DNA of 64,000 bases from the NCBI GenBank assembly GCA_963696075.1, contig CAVOJD010000015.1, forward strand, positions 310,001 to 374,000, read 5' to 3'. This document shows positions 16,633 through 25,232 of this stretch, in pieces. A model generated the notes under the pieces. It worked only from the letters and a program-made list of their open reading frames with translations. It was not told the DNA's origin and did not search any database. A program made the translations under genes and the position numbers. Origin of the DNA: CAJQQK01 sp963696075. GTDB lineage: Bacteria; Pseudomonadota; Alphaproteobacteria; Rhizobiales; Hyphomicrobiaceae. Numbering within the stretch: position 1 is the stretch's first letter; each line of letters starts with the position of its first letter.

Positions 16633-17991
16633 ATGGCACGATCGTATTTCGGCACCGATGGCATTCGGGGGCTGGCCAATCGGCATCCGATGACGTCGGA
16701 GATGGCGTTGAAGGTCGGGATGGCGGCCGGCACGGTGTTTCGGAGCCGGGATCAGACCCACGGCCACAGGGTGGTGATCGGCAAGGATACGCGCCTGTCG
16801 GGCTATATGATCGAATCCGCGCTGATGTCGGGCTTCACGGCGGTGGGGTGTGAAGTGTTCATCCTTGGGCCGATGCCGACGCCGGCTGTCGCGATGCTGA
16901 CGCGCTCGCTCAGGGCGGACATCGGGGTGATGATCTCGGCCTCCCACAACCCCTACAACGACAACGGCATCAAGCTGTTCGATGGCGATGGGTACAAGCT
17001 GTCGGATGAGACCGAGCTCAGAATCGAAGAGTTGATCGATAGCCCGTCCGCGGACCTTTATGTCGAAGCCGAGCAGATCGGGCGGGCGACGCGGATTGAG
17101 AGCGCGCGGGAACGCTATATCGAGTTCGCCAAGCGGACGCTGCCGCGCAACCTGTCGCTGGATGGCCTCAGGATCGTCGTCGATTGCGCCAATGGGGCCG
17201 GTTACCGGGTTGCGCCGGCTGCACTGTGGGAGCTTGGCGCGGAAGTCATCGAAATCGGGGTGGAGCCGAACGGGCGCAACATCAACCTGAAGTGCGGCTC
17301 GACGGCGCCGGAGGCGTTGATCGACAAGGTCAAGGAGACGCGGGCCGACATCGGGATTGCGCTGGATGGCGATGCGGACCGGGTGGTGATTGTCGATGAG
17401 CGCGGACAGATCGTCGATGGCGACCAGTTGATGGCGGTGATCGGGGAGAGCTGGCACCGCAAGGGCCGGCTGGCGGCCGGCGGCGTGGTGGCCACGGTGA
17501 TGTCGAACCTCGGGCTTGAGCGCTATCTCAAGGATCTCGGCCTGTCGCTGCAACGCACACCCGTCGGCGACCGCTACGTCGTCGAATACATGCGCAAGCA
17601 TGGCTATAACGTCGGGGGGGAGCAGTCCGGCCACATCGTGATGTCGGATTATGTGACGACGGGGGACGGGCTCGTCTCGGCGCTGCAGATCCTCGCGGTG
17701 GTGGTGGCGACGCGGCGGCCGGTCAGCGAAGTCTGCCGGCGCTTCGAGCCGGTGCCGCAATTGCTCACGAACGTTCGGTATCAGGATGGCAAGCCGCTGG
17801 AGAATGCGGGCGTGCTGAAGGCGATCGATGCCGGCAAGCAGCGCCTTGGCAACAGCGGCCGGCTGGTCATCCGTCCATCCGGCACCGAGCCGGTGATCCG
17901 GGTGATGGCGGAAGGCGATGATGAGAAACTCGTCTCGCTCGTCGTCGGCGATATCGCGGAAGCGGTGCGGGTCGCAGCGGGCGCAAGTTGA
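16633..17991 (+). CDS. glmM: Phosphoglucosamine mutase GlmM
   Basis: GlmM (452 aa) interconverts glucosamine-6-phosphate and glucosamine-1-phosphate for UDP-GlcNAc and hence peptidoglycan and lipid A. The start at ATG 16633 gives the canonical MARSYFGTDGIRG. The phosphoserine loop ISASHNP puts the active serine at residue 104. The metal loop DGDADR, the sugar loop GGEQSGH and the phosphate loop RPSGTEPVIRVM are all intact. Its place shortly after ftsH-folP is the usual alphaproteobacterial order, here interrupted by the ParA cluster. Confidence 0.97.
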   Translation: MARSYFGTDGIRGLANRHPMTSEMALKVGMAAGTVFRSRDQTHGHRVVIGKDTRLSGYMIESALMSGFTAVGCEVFILGPMPTPAVAMLTRSLRADIGVMISASHNPYNDNGIKLFDGDGYKLSDETELRIEELIDSPSADLYVEAEQIGRATRIESARERYIEFAKRTLPRNLSLDGLRIVVDCANGAGYRVAPAALWELGAEVIEIGVEPNGRNINLKCGSTAPEALIDKVKETRADIGIALDGDADRVVIVDERGQIVDGDQLMAVIGESWHRKGRLAAGGVVATVMSNLGLERYLKDLGLSLQRTPVGDRYVVEYMRKHGYNVGGEQSGHIVMSDYVTTGDGLVSALQILAVVVATRRPVSEVCRRFEPVPQLLTNVRYQDGKPLENAGVLKAIDAGKQRLGNSGRLVIRPSGTEPVIRVMAEGDDEKLVSLVVGDIAEAVRVAAGAS

Positions 17992-18572
17992 GGCGGAAAA
18001 CGCTCTTTCGCGACCACTTTTTGATCGAGTATTTCATTTAATTGGCGCGGTGGCGAAAACCCAATTCGCCACCGGCCTGCCCTGTGACGGCGCATATTAC
18101 TGAGCACTTCCAGCGTTCCCCGTGACCGGGCACGGGCATGGGCGGCTCATGTGATGGCAGCTTTGTTTGCCCCCTGCGCCAATTCAATGAGCGATTAAGC
18201 CCCTTTTAAATCTTCTTGACTATCGTCTCTTTATGAAACGAACGGCGTGGCGTGAGCGCTTGCCGCCGTCGCGTTGAGCCAGCCCGCTTTTGTCCGATGC
18301 GTCGGGTCCGGCCAAGGTAACCGAGTGTTCAACGGTCGAAACGGGCTTTGTGGTCCGGCTTCGGCCACGGGTAGCGTGTGTCGAGCGAGTACCTGCTCTC
18401 GTCAGTCTGGTCGTTACGGTTCTTTACTGTCGTTCGTTCCGCGTCTGCGATCCTAATTTCCGAACCTTCGATCCGACTCCGGCAGCCGCCGCGCTCGTTG
18501 CAGGACCTTTGCGCGTAAGTCGCCGTGGCCGATGGCCCGCGGTAAGCGTCATCACCTGAGGGATCGAAAGCG
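17992..18572. other. Long gap between glmM and the outer-membrane gene
   Basis: These 581 bases hold no convincing gene. A 9-bp inverted repeat GGTGGCGAA (18049-18057)/TTCGCCACC (18065-18073) may close the glmM transcript, but it lacks a T tract. A long untranslated leader for the abundant-type outer-membrane gene at 18573 is plausible. I could not place its promoter. Confidence 0.35.
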
Positions 18573-19523
18573 ATGAAAACGAAACTCCTGAAGCTTGCAC
18601 TCGGGCTGACCGTGGCGGCACTGGGCGCGCTGCCAGCCAGCGCCGGAGACTATGGCGGGGGGCTCAAGGGCCTCAGAGGCTCCTATGTGCCAGTGCCGGC
18701 GCCAAATCCGGTGCCGGACTACAAGGCGAAATATTATCTGCGCGCCGACCTCGGTGTGGGCTTCAACATTGGCGCGGGGCTTTCCGAGCGGGGCGCGCAA
18801 TATGGTGTGAATGAAGGCGCGGGCAGCTTTAATGCGATCAACCCGTTCGGCTATGGCTCGTCGCCGGAATTTACCTCGACGCGGACGGAATGGGGCCACG
18901 ACGTTGGCTATTCGTTTGATATTGGCGCGGGGTATTACTTCACGAACAATTTCCGCATGGACCTGACGTTCGGGCTCAGGGAAGAAAAGCTGCAATCACT
19001 CGACGGCTCTTACCAGTATCGCGATGACGCGAATAACGACGGGGTTCTGGATCCTCCGCCCGGTGAAACGGACTGGGTCCAGGGTGAGGTGAGGGATCGC
19101 TTCCGCTTGCGCAGCGGCATCTTCCTCGCCAATGCCTACTACGATGTCGGCGGTTGGGGAAAGTGGCGTCCCTACGTCGGCGGCGGGCTTGGCTTCTCGG
19201 TCAACGAGGTCGAGCGGCGCAACAACAGGACCTATACGCTTTGTGCGGGCGATGCGAGCGGTCCGACGTGCCCGAGTCCGACGTCAGCCGGCAGCGATTC
19301 GGCGTCGAGCGATCTGCAGTACACATACTCACTGGCGGCTCAGTTGACGGCCGGTGTCAGTTATGAGGTGTGGGAGAATACGCACCTCGATTTCAACTAC
19401 CGTTACCTTTACGTCGGTGGCACGGACAGTGGTCTGCGGGTTGGTGGGCGCACGAGCATGGTCGAGATCGACGACCAGCACGAGCACTACCTCAGAGCCG
19501 GTCTGCGTTGGGATCTGAATTAG
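18573..19523 (+). CDS. Outer-membrane beta-barrel protein
   Basis: This 316-aa protein has a Sec signal peptide (about 1-24, MKTKLLKLALGLTVAALGALPASA). Alternating aromatic and polar strands follow, as in small OmpA/Omp25-like barrels of Hyphomicrobiales, for example YYLRADLGVGFNIGAG, DVGYSFDIGAGYYF and HLDFNYRYLYVGG. The last strand HYLRAGLRWDLN is a good barrel-closing signal. A ribosome site (GAGGGATCGAAAG) precedes ATG 18573. Function beyond a surface porin or adhesin-like barrel cannot be read. Three hairpin repeats follow the stop. Confidence 0.88.
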   Translation: MKTKLLKLALGLTVAALGALPASAGDYGGGLKGLRGSYVPVPAPNPVPDYKAKYYLRADLGVGFNIGAGLSERGAQYGVNEGAGSFNAINPFGYGSSPEFTSTRTEWGHDVGYSFDIGAGYYFTNNFRMDLTFGLREEKLQSLDGSYQYRDDANNDGVLDPPPGETDWVQGEVRDRFRLRSGIFLANAYYDVGGWGKWRPYVGGGLGFSVNEVERRNNRTYTLCAGDASGPTCPSPTSAGSDSASSDLQYTYSLAAQLTAGVSYEVWENTHLDFNYRYLYVGGTDSGLRVGGRTSMVEIDDQHEHYLRAGLRWDLN

Positions 19524-19528
19524 TTATT

Positions 19529-19713
19529 TGTCTCGCGGTGCTGTTCCGGCCGCTTCGCGGCCGGGCACCTCCGGCGGGGCGGGGCACTCTCCGTGGTCAA
19601 CATTCGCAACAGCGATGTTGAGCTGGCCCGGGTCGCATTTGCTCCCCGACGGCGTTGCCGTCGAAGGGGTGAGAGAGAAATAGAAGCCGCTCCGGGATGG
19701 GGCGGCTTTTTTT
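19529..19713 (+). repeat. Multi-hairpin 3'-UTR repeat, copy B (with terminator)
   Basis: This near-copy of the element after ftsH starts 6 bases after the stop of the outer-membrane gene, in sense orientation. It carries the same hairpin I (CCGGCCGC/GCGGCCGG), the same extended hairpin II holding CAACAT...ATGTTG, hairpin III (CGACGGC/GCCGTCG), and a terminator AGCCGCTCC/GGGGCGGCT with seven T (19685-19713). Confidence 0.85.
19685..19713 (+). terminator. Terminator of the outer-membrane gene transcript
   Basis: Stem AGCCGCTCC (19685-19693) with GGGGCGGCT (19699-19707), then TTTTTTT. The same hairpin recurs 145 bases further on (19830-19858) in copy C, giving a double terminator. Confidence 0.88.
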
Positions 19714-19858
19714 CGCTCACGCGCTGTTCCGGGTGCTGCGCACCCGGGCGCTCCGCGGGGGCGGGCCTAAGGCCCGGGTCGCGTTGCTCCCCGACGGCGT
19801 TGCCGTCGAAGGGGTGTGAGAGAGATAGAAGCCGCTCCGGGATGGGGCGGCTTTTTTT
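19714..19858 (+). repeat. Multi-hairpin repeat, copy C (short form with terminator)
   Basis: This shorter variant directly follows copy B. Hairpin I has a different stem, CCGGGTGC/GCACCCGG, enclosed by GCGC/GCGC instead of GGTGC/GCACC, yet keeps the TGTT bulge. Hairpin II is short (GGGCC taa GGCCC). Hairpin III and the terminator are the same as in copy B. Copy D repeats it at a 145-base period. Confidence 0.82.
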
Positions 19859-19976
19859 CGCTCACGCGCTGTTCCGGGTGCTGCGCACCCGGGCGCTCCG
19901 CGGGGGCGGGCCTAAGGCCCGGGTCGCAGTTGCTCCCCGACGGCGTTGCCGTCGATGGGGGCGTGAGGATTGAGCC
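19859..19976 (+). repeat. Multi-hairpin repeat, copy D (decayed terminator)
   Basis: This is a second tandem copy of the short form with the same CCGGGTGC/GCACCCGG stem, GGGCC taa GGCCC and CGACGGC/GCCGTCG. Its terminator part is degenerate (GAGCCGTTCTGATTTTGGGCGGCATTG) and has no T tract, which suggests decay after tandem duplication. Confidence 0.78.
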
Positions 19977-20061
19977 GTTCTGATTTTGGGCGGCATTGTC
20001 GTATGCAAGGTGATCCGCCGAGGCGGGTGCTCTCGGGTGATGAGGCTTCAGCAAAGACGAT

Positions 20062-20172
20062 GGTGTCATCCCGGCCGACCGAAGGGAGAGCCGGGACCCA
20101 GGGCCGTGGTCGCGGCGTTCGCACTTCTTGCCCTGGGTCCCGGATCACGCTGCGCGTGTCCGGGATGACACC
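20062..20172. repeat. Nested inverted repeat of the GTCATCCCGG type
   Basis: The outer arms GGTGTCATCCCGG (20062-20074) and CCGGGATGACACC (20160-20172) are perfect complements. The inner arms CCGGGACCCAGGGC (20091-20104) and GCCCTGGGTCCCGG (20130-20143) are also perfect. Intergenic palindromes with these end sequences are common in Hyphomicrobiales genomes. It sits between two convergent genes and could act as a bidirectional transcription stop. Confidence 0.85.
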
Positions 20173-20265
20173 GGCTTAGGATCAGGCGGCGCTTCTGTAT
20201 GCTGGCGCTAGAGGTTCGATGGTAGGCAACCAAAAAGGTTCGGAAAAAATCGAACCGGAACTTAT

Positions 20266-21921
20266 TCACGTCCGGCGGATGAGGGGGGCGGGGTTGCTCT
20301 CGAGGGGGACGTCGATGCAGGCGGGGAGGCCTGAGGCCAGCGCGCGCTCGATGGCGGGGCGCAGTTCAGAGATGTCGGTGACCTGTTCGCCGTAACCGCC
20401 CATCGCGCGGACGATCTCGTCGTAGCGGGTCGGGGCCATCTCGCAGCCGAAGGTGCGGTTCTCGCCGTAGTCGCGGACCTGGATCTGGTATTCCGCATTC
20501 CACTTTGCATCGTTGCCGATGATGGCGACGAAGGGGAGTTCTTCGCGGATTGCGGTCTCGTATTCCATGAAATGAAAACCGGCCGTGCCGTCGCCGAGGA
20601 TGGCGATGGAGGGGGCGTCGGGGCGTGCGGCTTTGGCGGCGATGGCGTAGGGGATCGAGCCGCCGATGGCACCTGACGGGCCGTTGATCAGCGCGAACTC
20701 GGCGTCGAGGATCGCCTGGCCCCACTGGCCGATTTCGCCGCCGTCGATCGTCAGCGTCGTTTGCGGGTTGTCGGCGAGGAACGGCTTGATGGCGCCCATG
20801 ATGGCGGCGGCGTGGAAGGGCGGGGTGGAGGCGTCGATCGCGGCCCAATTGTCGGGGCGGAAGGCGACGGCTGCCTCGACCTTGGCGCGCCAGTCAGAAT
20901 CGGCATTGGGGGAGGGCTGGTTGAGGAGGGCGTCGGGGCCGGCGGTCCAGGCCGAGAAGGCGCGTTGGCCCGACAGACTGACAACCTCGACACGGTCGGC
21001 GCCAAGGCGGGCGCGGGTGCGGGCCAGGGCTGCTGCGTCATCCGTGCAGCAGATGAAGCGTGCGGTCTCGGCGATGGTGGGGGCTTCGCCGAAGCCCAAG
21101 AGAAAATTCGGCGTCAGCGACAAGGTGACGATCAGGTCCGCTTCGGGGAGGATCTCGGCGAGGGCGCCGATGCGGGGGGCGCGGAGGCCGCGGGGGCTTT
21201 CGAGCGCCAGAATGGGTACGTTTGCGGTCTTGGCGTGATGGGCAAGCGCGGTTTCGTGGGCCTGGCGGGCGAAGGCGGGGCCGGCGATGATCAGCGGGCG
21301 TTTGGCTGAGCGGATCTGATCGGCAATCGCTGCGACCGGTTCGGCGGTGGCGGGCTCATCTGCCGTCAGGGCCGGGTTGTGGCGCGCGCCTGAACGGGTG
21401 GCGGTTTTGCGCAGCACGTCGTCGGGCAGGGAAATGTGGACCGGACCGGGTGTGCCGGCGCGGGCGAAGGCTGCTGCGTCGCGGATCAGGTCGTGGGCAT
21501 CTTCGGCGCGTTCGAGCTTGACGGAGGCCTTGGCAAAGGCGCCGGCGGCGGTGAGCTGGTCCATCTCCTGGAAAGCGCCATGGCCGTCGCGCGAGAGCGG
21601 AGCATCGCCGGTGAGAATGAGGAGGGGCGTTTGGGACTGGGCCGCGGTGAAGAGGGCGGACAGCCCGTTGGCGAAGCCGGGGCCGGCGGTCAGGAGGGCG
21701 ATGCCGACACGGTCGGTCAACTGGGCGTCGGCCTCGGCCATGTGGACGGCGGCGGCTTCGTGGCGGACGTGGATCAGACGCAGGCCGGAGCCGATCAGGG
21801 CGTCGTAGACCGGCATGATCTGATTGCCGGAGAGCGAATAGATGGTGTCGAGGCCGAGGGTCTTGAGGCCGTCGACAAGGTGATCGGCGCCGCGGCGGGC
21901 GGCGGTGTCGTTGGATGTCAC
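20266..21921 (-). CDS. Thiamine-diphosphate enzyme of the acetolactate synthase type
   Basis: This 551-aa protein has the three-domain layout of acetolactate synthase/benzoylformate decarboxylase relatives. The N-terminal domain has the cofactor-activating Glu in RHEAAAVHMAEA and the GPGFANGLSAL segment. The C-terminal domain has the diphosphate motif GDGTAGFHFMEYETA...GNDAKWN. The likely start is GTG 21921, 7 bases beyond the purA stop, so it is co-transcribed with purA. The real substrate is unknown; oxalyl-CoA-, benzoylformate- or acetolactate-type chemistry are all possible. No small regulatory IlvH subunit is nearby, which argues against the biosynthetic acetolactate synthase. Confidence 0.85.
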   Translation of the reverse strand: MTSNDTAARRGADHLVDGLKTLGLDTIYSLSGNQIMPVYDALIGSGLRLIHVRHEAAAVHMAEADAQLTDRVGIALLTAGPGFANGLSALFTAAQSQTPLLILTGDAPLSRDGHGAFQEMDQLTAAGAFAKASVKLERAEDAHDLIRDAAAFARAGTPGPVHISLPDDVLRKTATRSGARHNPALTADEPATAEPVAAIADQIRSAKRPLIIAGPAFARQAHETALAHHAKTANVPILALESPRGLRAPRIGALAEILPEADLIVTLSLTPNFLLGFGEAPTIAETARFICCTDDAAALARTRARLGADRVEVVSLSGQRAFSAWTAGPDALLNQPSPNADSDWRAKVEAAVAFRPDNWAAIDASTPPFHAAAIMGAIKPFLADNPQTTLTIDGGEIGQWGQAILDAEFALINGPSGAIGGSIPYAIAAKAARPDAPSIAILGDGTAGFHFMEYETAIREELPFVAIIGNDAKWNAEYQIQVRDYGENRTFGCEMAPTRYDEIVRAMGGYGEQVTDISELRPAIERALASGLPACIDVPLESNPAPLIRRT

Positions 21922-21928
21922 GATGATA

Positions 21929-23221
21929 TCAATCCTGGAAGGGGTCACGCATGAGAATTGTGTCGTCACGCTCAGGCGAGGTTGAGAGCAGCGTGACGGG
22001 GCATTCGATGAGTTCTTCGACGTGGCGGACATATTTGACGGCCTGGGCCGGCAGTTCGCCCCAGGTGCGGGCGCCGCGGGTGGTTTCGGACCAGCCTTCG
22101 AGCGTTTCATAGATCGGCTTGATGCGGCTTTGCGCGTTCTGGCCGGCCGGGAGGCGGTCGATCCGTTCACCGTCGAGCTCGTAGCCGACGCAGACCTTGA
22201 TTTCGCTGAAACCGTCGAGGACGTCGAGCTTGGTGAAGGCGATGCCGGTGATGCCGGCGACCTTGATGGTCTGGCGCACGAGGGTGGCATCGAACCAGCC
22301 GCAGCGCCGGGCGCGGCCGGTGACGGTGCCGAATTCGTGGCCGCGTTCGCCGAGGCGCTGGCCGATCTCATCGTCGAGTTCGGTGGGGAAGGGGCCCGAA
22401 CCAACGCGGGTGGTGTAGGCCTTCGCGATGCCGAGCACGTTGCCAAGGACGTGGGGGCCGACGCCGGAACCGATCGCGGCCTGGGCTGCGACGGTGTTCG
22501 AAGACGTCACGAAGGGGTAGGTGCCGTGGTCGATGTCGAGGAGCGCGCCCTGGGCGCCTTCGAACAGAATGCGCTTGCCGTCGCGGCGCTGCTGGTCGAG
22601 GAGTTCCCAGGCGACGTCCATGAAGGGGAGCAGCCTGGGGGCGATCTCGACCAGCTCCGCCATCAAGTTGTCGGCGTTGACTTCAGGCTGGCCGAGGCCG
22701 CGGCGCAGTGCGTTGTGGTGGACCAGGATGCGTTCGATCTTGGGGCCGAGGGTTGCGGGGTTCTTGAGGTCGTGGACGCGGATGGCGCGGCGGCCGACCT
22801 TATCTTCGTAGGCGGGGCCGATGCCGCGGCCGGTGGTGCCGATCTTGCCGGTGCCGGCGGCGGATTCGCGAAGCTGGTCGAGTTCGCGGTGCAGCGGCAG
22901 GATCAGCGTGGCGTTTTCGGCGATGCGCAGGTTCGAGTGGTCGATTTTGACGCCCTGGCCTTCCAGGCGGGCGATTTCGTCGATCAGCGCCCAGGGGTCG
23001 ATGACCACGCCGTTGCCGATGATCGCAAGCTTGCCGGGGCGCACGACGCCAGAGGGGAGCAGGGAAAGCTTATAGGTCGTGCCGCCGATGACGAGGGTGT
23101 GACCCGCGTTATGCCCGCCCTGGAAACGCACGACCGTGTCGGCGCGCTCCGATAGCCAGTCGACGATTTTTCCTTTGCCCTCGTCGCCCCACTGGGCGCC
23201 GACAACGACTACGTTGGCCAT
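21929..23221 (-). CDS. purA: Adenylosuccinate synthetase PurA
   Basis: PurA (430 aa) makes adenylosuccinate from IMP, aspartate and GTP, the first committed step to AMP. ATG 23221 follows GGAGAG, giving the canonical MANVVVVGAQWGDEGKGKIVDWL with the GTP-binding loop. Other signatures are QGGHNAGHTLV, GTTGRGIGPAYEDKVGRRAIR and GRARRCGWFDA. The gene lies downstream of serC-serA and the DUF4139 gene, an order seen in Hyphomicrobiales. A stable hairpin stands just upstream of its ribosome site. Confidence 0.97.
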   Translation of the reverse strand: MANVVVVGAQWGDEGKGKIVDWLSERADTVVRFQGGHNAGHTLVIGGTTYKLSLLPSGVVRPGKLAIIGNGVVIDPWALIDEIARLEGQGVKIDHSNLRIAENATLILPLHRELDQLRESAAGTGKIGTTGRGIGPAYEDKVGRRAIRVHDLKNPATLGPKIERILVHHNALRRGLGQPEVNADNLMAELVEIAPRLLPFMDVAWELLDQQRRDGKRILFEGAQGALLDIDHGTYPFVTSSNTVAAQAAIGSGVGPHVLGNVLGIAKAYTTRVGSGPFPTELDDEIGQRLGERGHEFGTVTGRARRCGWFDATLVRQTIKVAGITGIAFTKLDVLDGFSEIKVCVGYELDGERIDRLPAGQNAQSRIKPIYETLEGWSETTRGARTWGELPAQAVKYVRHVEELIECPVTLLSTSPERDDTILMRDPFQD

Positions 23222-23240
23222 GAGGCTCTCCATCAAGCAG

Positions 23241-23265
23241 AAGCCCCGGAACTCGGCCGGGGCTT
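23241..23265 (-). promoter_or_regulatory. Hairpin just upstream of purA
   Basis: AAGCCCCGG (23241-23249) and CCGGGGCTT (23257-23265) form a perfect 9-bp stem with a 7-base loop, ending about 20 bases before the purA ATG. There is no T tract, so a leader structure or processing site is as likely as a terminator. Confidence 0.5.
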
Positions 23266-23277
23266 GATCAGTGTTAT

Positions 23278-23324
23278 AAAACCGAAACACGGCTGCGGCA
23301 AAGGCCGAAATGGCTTTGCCGCAG
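23278..23324 (-). terminator. Probable terminator after the DUF4139 gene
   Basis: An 11-bp perfect stem CTGCGGCAAAG/CTTTGCCGCAG (23293-23303/23314-23324) begins 12 bases past the stop at 23336. On the minus strand it is followed by CCGTGTTTCGGTTTT, which is T-rich though broken. Confidence 0.55.
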
Positions 23325-23335
23325 GGTGCAAGGGC

Positions 23336-25048
23336 TTACTGGCGGCTTTGGCGGTAGGTGATCTTCTTGTCGGCCGGCCAGGAGAGCTGATAGCCGAACG
23401 TGACCTTGCGTTCGGCTGCCGGTTTGAGGTCGAAGCGCCACGCAAGGACGCCGCGCTTGTCTTCAAAGTTCTTCTTGTCCGGGGCGTTGGGGCCGGTGAG
23501 CTCGACGGTGATGTCCTCATTCAGGGAAACCGGCATCTGGTCGATGACGAGGACCTCGATCGGGCGGGGATGCTGGTTGGTGACCGTGATGCGGTAATTG
23601 CGCTGATCGGTCGTCGAGGACGAGATGATGCCGCTTTCGCCGCGTTTTTCGCCGAGCACGTCGTATTTCACGGTCACGGCCTGGTCGCGTCCGAAGCCCA
23701 GCTGATGCTCAGCGCCGGGGGCGAGGTTCGGCAGGCGGCCGTTGCCAACGAAGGTGTTGTCGCGGAAGAGGGCGATCTGGCCGGCGAGATAGGGGGCGTC
23801 GTTCGGGAGCGTGAGGTTTGCGTAGAGATAGGCGATGCTGGCCTGGCGCGGCACGGTGCGCACTTCAAGTTTGGGCTTGAGGGTCTCTTTTGAGAGTTCA
23901 ACGCGCTTTGCTTCGCCCGTGTTGGCGACATCGACGCGGCCGGGAACGGTGAAGCTTGCTTCGAAGGCGGTGCGCTCGACGGTCGCCTGGGCCTGCGCGA
24001 CCGCGCGGGGGGCTGCTGCGAGCTGGTCGCTTCTATAGCGTTGCACGCGCCGGTCAGCCTCAGATTCAGCCAGGCCCTTGGCTCTGCCGCCGCCGGATCG
24101 CATCGAGAGTTGACCGCTCATCGGTTTGACTTGCGGCGGGGTGTAGAAATCAACGGTCAAGGGCCAGACGGTGGGCGCGCTGGTGTTGGCGCTCGGTCTC
24201 GCGGTCGACAGCGTCAGGGCGACGCCCTGCCAGGCTTCGCCTGTCTGCTGGGTGATCGAGGCGCGGCGGGTGAGCGCCAATTCCGGCTCCTTGGCGTCGG
24301 TGCCGGCGGTGAGGCGGGCCTCGTAGAGGGGCGCCCACGACGCGCCGGAGACCTGATAGCGCAACTTGAGGTCCGCGTTGAGGTCGGCGGCGGCCTGGAG
24401 GGCGATGCGCAGTTCGGTGCGGCTTTCCTGCTTGGGCGCCTGTTCGGCGAGCTTCTTTTTGATGTCCTCGATGTCGCGGCCAAGTTCGCGCATGGCGATG
24501 CGCGCCTTGAGGATCGTGGATTGCAGATCCGTCATGCCCGAACCGATGAGGTCGAGGAGTTTCGACCAATCCTGCGGCTGACCGCCAGTGCCGGCGGGTG
24601 AGGGCGGCTGCTGGGGGAGGCCTGCGAGATTGGTAATGAGTGTTTTCTGGGTTTCCTTGACCTCGATGTCGGCGCGCAGTGAGTCCATCGCGTCAGTCAG
24701 CTTTTCAAGCTCATCTTCGAGGCGCTTGCGCTCGGCGTCGCGGGCGGCGGCTTCATCGCTGGTGACGGAGACGCGCTTGATATCAACCGCTCCGATCTGA
24801 AGGTCGCCGTCGGCGCTGCCTTCGACGCGGATCGAACTGTGGACGGCCCCGGCGGGGAGATCGTTGATGATCAGGGTGTGGTTGCCGGCGGGAATGTCGC
24901 GCGTGAGTTTGCGGGTGACGAGGGCACCTGAGCTGAACACCGTGACAGCCTCGATTTCCGAGGTGGCCGTGAGGTCGGCGGCAGCGGCGGGGGTGGCGAG
25001 AAGGCTGATCGCGAGGGCGGGCAAAAGGAGCGGGACAAGCAATCGCAT
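23336..25048 (-). CDS. Exported DUF4139 (MuiA-like) protein
   Basis: This 570-aa protein has a signal peptide (about 1-23, ...LATPAAAADL). An N-terminal DUF4140-like domain (about 30-130: AVTVFSSGALVTRKLTRDIPAGNHTLIINDLP) comes next, then a coiled coil (about 95-190) and a C-terminal DUF4139 domain (about 220-565: LRYQVSGASWAPLYEARL...). This is the mucoidy-inhibitor MuiA family, found in the envelopes of many bacteria, whose biochemical role is unknown. It lies between serA and purA on the same strand. Confidence 0.88.
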   Translation of the reverse strand: MRLLVPLLLPALAISLLATPAAAADLTATSEIEAVTVFSSGALVTRKLTRDIPAGNHTLIINDLPAGAVHSSIRVEGSADGDLQIGAVDIKRVSVTSDEAAARDAERKRLEDELEKLTDAMDSLRADIEVKETQKTLITNLAGLPQQPPSPAGTGGQPQDWSKLLDLIGSGMTDLQSTILKARIAMRELGRDIEDIKKKLAEQAPKQESRTELRIALQAAADLNADLKLRYQVSGASWAPLYEARLTAGTDAKEPELALTRRASITQQTGEAWQGVALTLSTARPSANTSAPTVWPLTVDFYTPPQVKPMSGQLSMRSGGGRAKGLAESEADRRVQRYRSDQLAAAPRAVAQAQATVERTAFEASFTVPGRVDVANTGEAKRVELSKETLKPKLEVRTVPRQASIAYLYANLTLPNDAPYLAGQIALFRDNTFVGNGRLPNLAPGAEHQLGFGRDQAVTVKYDVLGEKRGESGIISSSTTDQRNYRITVTNQHPRPIEVLVIDQMPVSLNEDITVELTGPNAPDKKNFEDKRGVLAWRFDLKPAAERKVTFGYQLSWPADKKITYRQSRQ

Positions 25049-25232
25049 GAAGGGACAATCCTCGGTTTATCAACAGATCACGAAGGGCCGGCATCGAGGA
25101 TGGAGACATCCGGACCGGGCCGTGGCGCGACGAACGAGCCACGACATTCCGGCGTGATCATGTCCATTTTGCCGAGATTAGACCTATCAATCCCTGGCCC
25201 CTACCCCTTTCTGCACATCGACTTAGGCGTGG

